Shown one piece after another: positions 1-5,004 of a DNA stretch of 10,291 nucleotides; the stretch's first letter is position 1, and each line of letters opens with the position of its first letter. The position numbers and the translations under genes are program-made. Source of the DNA: Methanoregula sp. (GTDB lineage Archaea > Halobacteriota > Methanomicrobia > Methanomicrobiales > Methanospirillaceae); the NCBI GenBank assembly GCA_022710665.1, contig JAKLGN010000031.1:1-10291 (forward strand). The letters run 5' to 3'. Under the pieces are notes generated by a model. The model was not told where the DNA came from, searched no databases, and worked only from the letters and a program-made list of their open reading frames with translations.

Positions 1-1
1 T

Positions 2-169
2 GCAGCTGTCACCGAGAAAGCAACGGGCGCCGAGCTCGAGGCCATCTGCCGCGAGGCCGGCATGATTGCGGTCCGTCGCGAGGCGGACGTTGTCGACAAA
101 AACGACTTCATGGAGGCATTCCATAAAGTCAGGAACGAGGCCGTGACAGACAACCGCATGTATACCTGA
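2..169 (+). CDS. pan: Proteasome-activating nucleotidase (PAN-like AAA ATPase), 3' end only
   Basis: Only the last 55 residues are in the window; the gene begins upstream. They form the helical lid at the end of an AAA+ module: a GAELEAICREAGM block (the sensor-2 region of PAN and Cdc48-type ATPases), then a KNDFMEAFHKVR helix and a short tail ending N-R-M-Y-T. The last three residues M-Y-T fit the HbYX motif (hydrophobic-Tyr-any), by which PAN docks into pockets of the 20S proteasome alpha ring and opens its gate. The block aligns well with the end of the complete PAN at 1795-3105, so these are paralogues. PAN unfolds substrates with ATP and feeds them to the 20S core in the cytoplasm. A Cdc48/VAT-type ATPase is the main alternative, because that family shares the lid motif and some members also carry HbYX tails. 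The short tail after the lid favours PAN. Confidence 0.8.
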   Translation, partial: AAVTEKATGAELEAICREAGMIAVRREADVVDKNDFMEAFHKVRNEAVTDNRMYT

Positions 170-202
170 CCGGGAACAAAAACCCGTCACAGCCCTTTTT
201 TT
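168..202 (+). terminator. Possible weak terminator between PAN 3' end and next gene
   Basis: A small stem (GAC plus GGG at 168-174 with one bulged C, pairing with CCC plus GTC at 183-188) is followed by a seven-T run at 196-202. Archaeal polymerase can stop at U-tracts alone. The T-run touches the ribosome-binding site of the next gene, so readthrough into that gene is just as likely and the two may be co-transcribed. Confidence 0.3.
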
Positions 203-212
203 GGAGGATCCC

Positions 213-713
213 ATGAATATACTCCTGATCCAGCGGGAAGGTGTGGATCTCCACCATACGCTCTTCTCTTCCGAAACCAGCAGGATGGTCCTCCGCTTTT
301 ACCACCCGCAGAAAAGATCCTGCGGGGTATACATCTCCTGCGCCACGCTGGGAAGCGCCCTCTCGCTCGTGGCTGAACTCCGGTGGTATCTGCGCCGCTA
401 TACCCGCGAGCCGCTTTTTGAGCTGGAGCCGAAAATCTACTTCACCCACCAGCTGGCACAGGATGTCTATTACGAGAGGACCGCTGTCCTCGGCCCCGGG
501 TGGAAATACCGCAAGCTGTACTCCTTCAGGGAAGGAAAACTTGTCAGTTCGGTTCCCATGTCACCGGGATCCACCCCCGAAGAGTACCACCAGGAATATA
601 TCGGCGTCGACCATTCGATCGAGATCTGGTGCACGCCGGACGATGTAGAGGAAGGGGAACTGATGGCGGAAGAAGAGGCCGGCCCGGAGCCCCGCAGACC
701 AGAAGAGCCGTGA
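213..713 (+). CDS. Conserved-looking hypothetical protein, 166 aa
   Basis: I do not recognise this family. The start is set at ATG 213 because a strong Shine-Dalgarno GGAGG lies at 203-207, five bases upstream; a TTG at 201 is in frame but overlaps that site. The protein is cytosolic in character, with no signal peptide or membrane segment. It has an aromatic-rich core with many Tyr and Trp residues (LRWYLRRY, DVYYER, WKYRKLYSF) and two Cys early on. A probable beta-strand-rich C-terminal part ends in an acidic Glu/Pro tail (EEGELMAEEE then PEPRRPEEP), which looks disordered. It starts 43 bp after the PAN stop on the same strand, so it may be expressed with PAN; a proteasome-related role is only a guess from position. 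Confidence 0.75.
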   Translation: MNILLIQREGVDLHHTLFSSETSRMVLRFYHPQKRSCGVYISCATLGSALSLVAELRWYLRRYTREPLFELEPKIYFTHQLAQDVYYERTAVLGPGWKYRKLYSFREGKLVSSVPMSPGSTPEEYHQEYIGVDHSIEIWCTPDDVEEGELMAEEEAGPEPRRPEEP

Positions 714-847
714 CCGGTACAGCGTTTGTTACTCTCATCCCAATGCCACCAGCCGGGAGGGATCATTTCCTGGGGGAATGCAGGTACTGGTTGGCAGCAT
801 CAGGCAATGAAGGCAGCCAGCTTCATGCGAGAGGATCCGCATGATTG

Positions 848-955
848 GTGCTCTGGAGAAACGGGAAGGCATGGATCGGATCTCACAACAAGCAAATAAA
901 TTGCCGATATGAGGGACCACCGCACCTGGGCTCCTCGTGGGGCACAGTGGGGCAG
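848..955 (+). repeat. Structured intergenic element, copy 1 (108 nt)
   Basis: This element shares its first 18 bases (GTGCTCTGGAGAAACGGG) with the element at 3874-3979. Of its last 28 bases, 25 match that copy. The ends can pair: TGCTC near the 5' end with GGGCA near the 3' end, using one G-U pair. A 3' hairpin has arms GCTCC (930-934) and GGGGC (939-943) around TCGT; copy 2 has GCCCC/GGGGC around TCGC, so the stem is kept despite the change. The middle is unrelated in sequence but holds its own nested pairing, ATCG (874-877) with CGAT (905-908, or ATCGG with CCGAT one base shifted) outside GCAA (892-895)/TTGC (901-904). A six-T run at 962-967 could end a transcript. The element is not upstream of any plus-strand gene, so a riboswitch role is unlikely; a small RNA or a dispersed repeat fits better. 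Confidence 0.65.
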
Positions 956-1080
956 TTGCGTGTTTTTTGTATACCAGGGTTTTTGTTCGGGTCCTGCCGG
1001 CAGTCGTTCTTACCGGGCGGGAACAACCGCAGTTGAAGATCCTGATGGAGGATAAAGTTCAAACCCGCTCAACTTTGCGA
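956..1080. other. Non-coding stretch with minor inverted repeats
   Basis: No convincing gene is present. The stretch holds the T-run after copy 1, a palindrome CTGCCGGCAG near 994-1003, and a small hairpin with arms AAAGTT (1054-1059) and AACTTT (1071-1076). I could not assign a function to these. Confidence 0.35.
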
Positions 1081-1112
1081 TAAGAGAAGAAAAGATCCGG
1101 GTTGGACCGGAT
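1081..1112 (-). terminator. Hairpin-plus-T-rich terminator for the small gene at 1126-1341
   Basis: A perfect 6-bp stem pairs ATCCGG (1095-1100) with CCGGAT (1107-1112) around a 6-nt loop. On the minus strand it is followed by the T-rich tract CTTTTCTTCTCTTA. It lies 13 bases past the TGA of the minus-strand gene, the right place and orientation for its terminator. Confidence 0.5.
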
Positions 1113-1125
1113 TCCTCCCGTAAAA

Positions 1126-1341
1126 TCAGTCCTGTCCGGTTTTTACGGTTTCCCGGGAAAGCGTGGATACCGTTTCAGAGTATACCGTGGATAACGTTCC
1201 TGCGTACACCTTGGATAATGTTCCCGTATATGCCCTGGATAAGATCAGGGCAAGGACTTCCTTCTCTTCAAGAGTCGGCGGATACCGGGGATCGTTCATG
1301 GCGGTCTCGGCCTGCCGTATGACATCGCCTATTGTTGTCAC
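1126..1341 (-). CDS. Small protein (71 aa) with four tandem octapeptide repeats
   Basis: No family is recognised. Three signals support a real gene. The GTG start at 1341 has AAGGAG at 1352-1357, about 10 bases upstream. A TATA-like box (1390-1397) lies at a fitting distance further up. A terminator-like hairpin follows the stop. Residues 1-36 look like two amphipathic helices (TIGDVIRQAETAM, then TLEEKEVLALILSRA). Residues 37-68 are four imperfect 8-mers: AYTGTLSK, VYAGTLST, VYSETVST, LSRETVKT. The protein is small and probably soluble, with no Cys and no signal peptide. An overlapping plus-strand frame (1163-1426, GTG start) is also open through the repeats but lacks a ribosome-binding site. 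The gene stands alone between the two PAN genes, pointing the same way as the second. Confidence 0.55.
   Translation of the reverse strand: MTTIGDVIRQAETAMNDPRYPPTLEEKEVLALILSRAYTGTLSKVYAGTLSTVYSETVSTLSRETVKTGQD
1138..1233 (-). repeat. Four tandem 24-bp units inside the small gene
   Basis: On the plus strand the units are visible as TGGATA-initiated blocks 24 bases apart (near 1164, 1188, 1212 and 1236, the last degenerate). They encode the octapeptide repeats. The unit length is a multiple of three, so gain or loss of units keeps the frame. Confidence 0.7.
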
Positions 1342-1350
1342 GGTTTCAAT

Positions 1351-1397
1351 GCTCCTTTTTCCCGTGTATACCGCTGAAGATCAGCATGGGATATATT
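1351..1397 (-). promoter_or_regulatory. TATA-like box and ribosome-binding site of the 71-aa gene
   Basis: On the minus strand GGAATATATCC (TATATA core near 1390-1397) lies about 50 bases upstream of the GTG. Archaeal initiation about 25 bases downstream of the box would give a leader of roughly 28 nt that contains the AAGGAG site at 1352-1357. Confidence 0.4.
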
Positions 1398-1737
1398 CCT
1401 ACCATAGGTACAGTTCTGTCAGCTAACCTGCGGGATCAATGATAGAACCGGTAAGCTTTCACAAAGGATTGGTACAAGGAAACGTGCGGATACAATCCGG
1501 AATAAACATGGTGTTTTGTCTTAAAATCATGGGATGAAAATGAACAACCATCGATCGGAAAAAGTGCATCGTTTTTGATTACATTGTTGAATGCTCTTGA
1601 GCTGGCAGTTGCAGTTCAAACGCATGGCGGAATTTTCATTAACAGGGGCGATCCGATGACAACCCCCCGGGTGTGTCAGAATGGGGGTTTAAAAGGTTAT
1701 TTTTTAAAAGTCAGGGGCAGAAACAAAACACCTGCCC
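1398..1737. other. Intergenic stretch with one plus-strand hairpin and T-run
   Basis: No supported gene is present; an open plus frame from 1575 has no ribosome-binding site and runs into the second PAN on the opposite strand. The one clear structure is a 7-bp stem, AACCCCC (1661-1667) with GGGGGTT (1683-1689), followed by a T-run at 1700-1705. This resembles a terminator on the plus strand, although no plus-strand gene precedes it. A second A/T-rich stem (TTTAAAA with TTTTAAA) overlaps its 3' side. Confidence 0.4.
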
Positions 1738-1797
1738 AAAAAAAGGGAGGGGATGAGAATTCTTTGACCCGCAAGGTTGTTTTTACCTTCCGGGTCA
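1738..1797 (-). terminator. Strong terminator of the complete PAN gene
   Basis: TGACCCG (1765-1771) pairs with CGGGTCA (1791-1797). An inner AAGGT/ACCTT stem (1773-1777 with 1785-1789) closes a 7-nt loop, and one C-C mismatch separates the two stems. The stem contains the gene's own TGA stop codon. On the minus strand a seven-T run (1738-1744) follows about 20 bases later. This is a good termination signal overlapping the end of the reading frame. Confidence 0.6.
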
Positions 1798-3105
1798 TGC
1801 AAACATCGCCCCTTCGACATCCACCGGGCCCCGGTTAAAGTCAAGATTGACCTTTGCGATGGCCGCGAGGAAGTCTTCCTGCGTAATCGAAGGCCGTTCT
1901 TTTCTGATGGCAAACATACCGGCCTCCATGCAGATCGCCCGGAGGTCGGCACCGTTCTTGCCCTCAGTCATCTTCGCAACGGCAGAAAGATCCACGGTTT
2001 CCTCCATGTTCAGTGACCGGGAGTGCACGTTCAGGATTGAGAACCGTCCTGCTTCATTCGGGAGCGGGATCTCGATGATGCGGTCGAAACGGCCGGGACG
2101 GAGCAGGGCACGATCAAGGATATCGATACGATTTGTCGCGCCGATGATCTTGACATCCCCGCGGTTCTCAAACCCATCCATACCGGCGAGAAGCTGCATA
2201 AGGGTGCGCTGGACTTCCCGGTCACCGGACGTGTTTGCCTCGGTGCGGGACGCACCCACGGCATCGATCTCATCGATGAAGATGATGGTCGGGGCTTTCT
2301 TCTTTGCCAGGTCGAAGAGTTCCCGCACGAGCCGGGCTCCCTCGCCGATATATTTCTGGACCAGCTCCGATCCCACGACCCTCATGAAATGGGCATTGGT
2401 CTCATGGGCTACCGCTTTTGCAAGCAGGGTCTTTCCGGTGCCCGGGGGGCCGTGGAGCAGCACACCCTTCGGAGGATCTATACCAATCTTCAGGAAGAGT
2501 TCCGGGCGTTTCAGGGGAAGTTCGACAGCCTCCCGGATCTCGTTGATCTGTGGTTTGAGGCCCCCGATATCCGCGTAGGTCTCCTGCGGGGAGTCCGTAA
2601 GCTCCATACCGTAGATCTGTGCATCGAACGATGCGGGGAGAAGCTCAACTATTGCGAGCGACTGCTGGTTGAGCGTGCAGCGGACCCCTGGCTTGAGGTC
2701 ATCGGCATTGACCGACGGCGAACTCCGTACAAGGAATCGCGGGCCGGCACTGCTGCGCACAATCACCCGCGAGGGGTCAACGATATCGGTCACGGTCCCG
2801 ATGATCAGCGGAGGGCTCCTGAGCTGCTCGCTCTCGCTCTTGAGCTTGCGGACTTCCCGCTCGTACCGGATCTTCTGGGTTTCGATATACCGCTTATCTG
2901 CCTCGATCTGCCGGATCTGCTCCCGGAGCTCAAGATTCCGTGATTCAAGACTGCCGACCCGCTCTATCATCTGGGCTTCCAGCTCGTGCTTGTCACTTTC
3001 GATCTGGACAATCTGATCGCGGAGCTGCTCTGACAGGGTGCGGTACCGCCTGTACAGCTCTTCGGGGGTCTGAGGATCCGGTGACTGGTGCAGGGTATCG
3101 GCCAT
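1795..3105 (-). CDS. pan: Proteasome-activating nucleotidase (PAN), complete, 436 aa
   Basis: This is the hexameric AAA+ ATPase that unfolds proteins and feeds them to the 20S proteasome. Domains in order are: N-terminal coiled coil, about 18-95, rich in Glu/Lys/Arg; OB-fold, about 97-160, opening with the paired prolines P98-P99, one of which is the cis-proline switch in characterised PANs; AAA module, about 175-425. Visible motifs are Walker A GPPGTGKT (219-226), pore loop K-Y-I-G (251-254), Walker B IIFIDE (274-279), sensor-1 Asn in ATNR (N325), and the second region of homology with arginine fingers R336 and R339. Its length is normal for PAN. The tail ends M-F-A, so the central Tyr of the HbYX docking motif is Phe. 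The ATG at 3105 has no strong Shine-Dalgarno but sits a few bases after the predicted transcription start. The gene diverges from MBF1 and is a paralogue of the partial ATPase at the window start. Confidence 0.95.
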   Translation of the reverse strand: MADTLHQSPDPQTPEELYRRYRTLSEQLRDQIVQIESDKHELEAQMIERVGSLESRNLELREQIRQIEADKRYIETQKIRYEREVRKLKSESEQLRSPPLIIGTVTDIVDPSRVIVRSSAGPRFLVRSSPSVNADDLKPGVRCTLNQQSLAIVELLPASFDAQIYGMELTDSPQETYADIGGLKPQINEIREAVELPLKRPELFLKIGIDPPKGVLLHGPPGTGKTLLAKAVAHETNAHFMRVVGSELVQKYIGEGARLVRELFDLAKKKAPTIIFIDEIDAVGASRTEANTSGDREVQRTLMQLLAGMDGFENRGDVKIIGATNRIDILDRALLRPGRFDRIIEIPLPNEAGRFSILNVHSRSLNMEETVDLSAVAKMTEGKNGADLRAICMEAGMFAIRKERPSITQEDFLAAIAKVNLDFNRGPVDVEGAMFA

Positions 3106-3134
3106 CTCGTGTCTCAGGTACGTATATGGGAAAA

Positions 3135-3146
3135 CTATATATAAAG
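3135..3146 (-). promoter_or_regulatory. TATA box of the complete PAN gene
   Basis: The minus-strand sequence CTTTATATATAG is a near-ideal archaeal TATA box. Initiation about 25 bases downstream falls near 3115, giving a leader of about 10 nt before the ATG at 3105. That agrees with the lack of a good Shine-Dalgarno. Confidence 0.65.
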
Positions 3147-3197
3147 TGTTTGTGAATTGACAAAGCCGCGGGTACGGCCGGCTTCTTTTGAATTCAG

Positions 3198-3209
3198 TGG
3201 GAATTTATA
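3198..3209 (+). promoter_or_regulatory. BRE/TATA promoter of MBF1, probably leaderless
   Basis: A purine-rich BRE-like stretch (GTGGGAA) runs directly into TTTATA (3204-3209). Initiation about 25 bases downstream lands at or just before the ATG at 3238, and no Shine-Dalgarno precedes that ATG. The transcript is therefore probably leaderless or nearly so. Both promoters of this divergent pair fit within 132 bp. Confidence 0.6.
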
Positions 3210-3237
3210 CTCGCACGGGCTACTTCTTTGTGAGATT

Positions 3238-3753
3238 ATGCAGTGCGAAATGTGCGGTGAGACAATACGGGGCGCCCCGAAACTGGTCCGTGTGGAGGGG
3301 GCTGAACTTTCGGTCTGCAGCAAATGCGGGAAGTTTGGCACCGAGGTACAACAGGTACGCCGCACGGACATCGGGGTTTCTCCAAGGGGAGCTGGAGGCC
3401 GGCCCGCTCCGAAACCTGCCGGAGGGGCAGCTACGGTCCGCTACAAACGGGACATGTTCGATTATATGGAAGGGGATGTTGTTGACGATTACGCGATTCG
3501 GATCCGTCAGGCTCGCGAGGCAAAGGGGCTTTCCCAGAAAGACCTTGCCATGCAGCTGAAGGAGAAGGAGCACCTCATCCGCAAGATCGAGAACAGCGAC
3601 CTGATTCCCGAGGAGAATGTACGGAAGAAACTCGAGAAAGTCCTGGAAATCCGGCTGATTGATACCCCGTCAACAGATGAAGAAAAGAAGGTTATGGGAA
3701 AACTCACCCCGACACTTGGGGATCTCACGATCATCCGCAAGGCAAAAAAGTGA
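3238..3753 (+). CDS. mbf1: Archaeal multiprotein bridging factor 1 (MBF1), 171 aa
   Basis: This is a putative transcription or translation-associated factor conserved in archaea and eukaryotes. An N-terminal zinc ribbon uses C3-x2-C6 and C27-x2-C30. A Gly/Pro/Ala-rich flexible linker follows (about 48-68), then a Cro/C1-type helix-turn-helix (about 84-140) with IRQAREAKGLSQKDLA and the KIENSDLIPEENVRKKLEK block typical of MBF1. The C-terminal tail is basic. The start is placed at ATG 3238 because the zinc ribbon begins there and the promoter lies just upstream; the in-frame codon at 3157 would add 27 residues encoded across that promoter. The length is normal for archaeal MBF1. It is divergent from PAN, an arrangement compatible with shared regulation. 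Ribosome association is known for some archaeal MBF1 proteins but cannot be judged from this sequence. Confidence 0.92.
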   Translation: MQCEMCGETIRGAPKLVRVEGAELSVCSKCGKFGTEVQQVRRTDIGVSPRGAGGRPAPKPAGGAATVRYKRDMFDYMEGDVVDDYAIRIRQAREAKGLSQKDLAMQLKEKEHLIRKIENSDLIPEENVRKKLEKVLEIRLIDTPSTDEEKKVMGKLTPTLGDLTIIRKAKK

Positions 3754-3759
3754 TTGTTC

Positions 3760-3767
3760 TTTTTTTT
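3760..3767 (+). terminator. U-tract terminator of MBF1
   Basis: Eight consecutive T bases lie seven bases after the MBF1 TGA, without a clear stem. This is a typical archaeal intrinsic terminator. Confidence 0.6.
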
Positions 3768-3873
3768 ATCGTGGAATTCAGTTTTTCATAAACAGGATAG
3801 CGCCTCCTGCGCCAGCTCTTCTCCCGATAAAGGACTGGTTGCGCAAGGACGGGGGAATAAATCACACGAAAAT

Positions 3874-3979
3874 GTGCTCTGGAGAAACGGGCATGAGCAT
3901 AGTGAGTTCATACCGGAACCATGAAACTCGCAGTTCCGGCTCCCCGTTTCAGGGCCCCTCGCGGGGCACAGTGGAGCAG
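3874..3979 (+). repeat. Structured intergenic element, copy 2 (106 nt)
   Basis: The fold is clearest in this copy. The closing stem pairs TGCTC (3875-3879) with GAGCA (3974-3978 region). The second stem pairs GAAACGGG (3884-3891) with CCCGTTTC (3943-3950). An inner stem pairs CCGGAAC (3913-3919) with GTTCCGG (3933-3939). A 3' hairpin, GCCCC/GGGGC around TCGC, sits at 3954-3967. Alternative pairing of GAGTTCAT (3904-3911) with ATGAAACTC (3921-3929) is possible. Three nested stems of this length in 106 bases indicate selection for RNA or single-stranded DNA structure. The element follows MBF1 after its terminator and precedes no plus-strand gene for 4 kb. A weak TATA-like GAATAAAT lies about 20 bases upstream. 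Confidence 0.68.
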
Positions 3980-4047
3980 ATTACCGGATTCTTGAATGAG
4001 TACGGTAATTAGGGCCGCTGCGGGAGCGCCCCGTCAGGGGCGGCGGC
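3980..4047 (+). other. Two consecutive hairpins directly after structured element copy 2
   Basis: The first is a 7-bp stem, ATTACCG (3980-3986) with CGGTAAT (4003-4009). The second is a long GC-rich stem: CGCCCC (4027-4032) with GGGGCG (4037-4042) around GTCA, extended by GCCGC (4014-4018) with GCGGC (4043-4047) across an 8-nt bulge. They follow copy 2 with no gap, so they may be part of the same RNA or act as its 3' end. Copy 1 has no equivalent. Confidence 0.5.
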
Positions 4048-4240
4048 GTTTATCGCAAATGATTGAGAACGTGAAAAATCTAAAAAAAATCACCTTTGTT
4101 CAATGCAATTTTCATAGGAAATCATCGGACAGACGCTCCCTTTGGCTTTTGCTCACGCTTGAGCCCCCGCATTACAATACTCACTCATAAGGTTTTTTAC
4201 GATTTCCCCGTTGAACAGAGGACAGTCCTGTCGCAATGCG
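4048..4240. other. A/T-rich intergenic stretch, no gene seen
   Basis: The stretch contains an A-rich stem (GTGA with TCAC near 4071-4092) and a short GCTCA/TGAGC hairpin near 4151-4164. No reading frame here has a ribosome-binding site and protein-like composition. Confidence 0.3.
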
Positions 4241-4306
4241 CCCTGAGCCCCGACGGGGGCAGGGATGGCTAAAAGGGGGGACTAGAGCGGGGACGGGAAG
4301 CTGGGG
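4241..4306. other. GC-rich hairpin and G-run cluster downstream of the DUF47 gene
   Basis: CCCT plus GCCCC (4241-4244, 4247-4251) pair with GGGGC plus AGGG (4256-4264) around GACG. To the right are four plus-strand G-runs: 4275-4280, 4289-4292, 4295-4297 and 4303-4306. Their spacing (8, 2 and 5 bases) is marginal for a G-quadruplex. The region lies beyond the 3' end of the phosphate operon, where the transcript would read C-rich with the hairpin after it. It may help end that transcript, but no T-run follows directly. Confidence 0.4.
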
Positions 4307-4344
4307 ACTGGATTGGAACTTTACCCTTACGCATCACCATGTAT

Positions 4345-4998
4345 CTATGCCAGGTCGATCACGGCGTTGTGCAGGATGTCAAGCGTGTTCCGCATAGCCC
4401 TGCCTGCATCGCGCAGGTGATGGTAGATCTCGCGGGTTCTGATTGCCTGCATAGCGTCGCTTGTTTTCAGGAGCACCGCCATACCAAGGATATACCGGTC
4501 CTCCAGTGCGTTATAGGCGTCCCGGGCATGGCGGATCTCGTCCTCGGTCCGGGCTTTGTCCTCATCAAGGGCATGGACCCCCCGGGCAATGCACTCGGTC
4601 CCGGAGATGAGGAATCCGGTCATGGCATGGATATACGGATCCGGCGGGACACCAAACGCGTGCATCTCCTTTGCGGTCTCTTTGGCAAAATTCAGGATAT
4701 AGTCCATCTGGCGCGAGATGCTGTAGATATCCTGGCGGTCAAATGGCGTTGAGAAGGAGTTGATGAGCTTCTCTTCCATGGCGTGGCGCATCTGGTCCAC
4801 CTCAATCTCGATCTCTTCCAGGTGCACGGGATTGGTCAGGGGCAGAACTTCCAGCCAGGATGCAAACGATCTGACTCCCGCAACGGTCCTATCCGCCTGA
4901 GCTTCGAGCATGGTATGGAAGTCATGTTCCCGGGGAAAGAGCGATGCGAAAATGCCACGGCCCTCTCCTGCTTTTTTTCTGCTGGTTTTCCATTCCAC
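4345..4998 (-). CDS. DUF47 / PhoU-like phosphate transport regulator, 217 aa
   Basis: DUF47 proteins are PhoU-like helical bundles normally encoded beside PiT permeases and thought to control them. The sequence is almost all helix with regularly spaced acidic residues. Features include the opening FASLFPREHDFHTMLEAQAD, the metal-binding-like helix EEIEIEVDQMRHAMEEKLINSFSTPFDRQDIYSISRQMDYILNFAKE (quoted as landmarks of two adjoining helices), and a closing helix LRDAGRAMRNTLDILHNAVIDLA. The E-x3-D...F-x-TPFDRxDIxxL pattern is characteristic of the family. The length of about 215 aa is typical. The start is the GTG at 4998, just after the permease stop. The likely Shine-Dalgarno (GGGAGTG) lies within the end of the permease gene, so translation is probably coupled. 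Confidence 0.9.
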   Translation of the reverse strand: MEWKTSRKKAGEGRGIFASLFPREHDFHTMLEAQADRTVAGVRSFASWLEVLPLTNPVHLEEIEIEVDQMRHAMEEKLINSFSTPFDRQDIYSISRQMDYILNFAKETAKEMHAFGVPPDPYIHAMTGFLISGTECIARGVHALDEDKARTEDEIRHARDAYNALEDRYILGMAVLLKTSDAMQAIRTREIYHHLRDAGRAMRNTLDILHNAVIDLA

Positions 4999-5004
4999 AG
5001 GACT

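Noticed and set aside
1050..1080. tRNA T-arm suggested by GTTCAAACCC.
   Set aside because: No matching T-stem, anticodon arm or acceptor stem could be placed around it.
1138..1233. CRISPR array.
   Set aside because: The repeats are contiguous 24-bp units without spacers and lie in a reading frame.
1163..1426. Plus-strand frame through the tandem repeats (VDNVPAYT-like units).
   Set aside because: The GTG start lacks a Shine-Dalgarno and promoter, while the opposite strand has both plus a terminator. Kept only as an alternative.
1847..2578. 243-codon plus-strand open frame.
   Set aside because: Antisense of the PAN AAA domain, with Ser/Arg/Pro-rich unnatural composition.
848..3979. Glycine riboswitch for the structured elements (TCTGGAGA start and TTTCAGG in copy 2 recall its core).
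   Set aside because: The conserved glycine-aptamer core around ACCGAAGG/GGCAA is not present in any copy, and none lies upstream of a gene on its strand.
4201..4310. RNase P or SRP RNA because of GAGGACAGTCC and GC-rich stems.
   Set aside because: The universal RNase P segments (such as ACAGAA) and the SRP Alu/S-domain motifs are missing.
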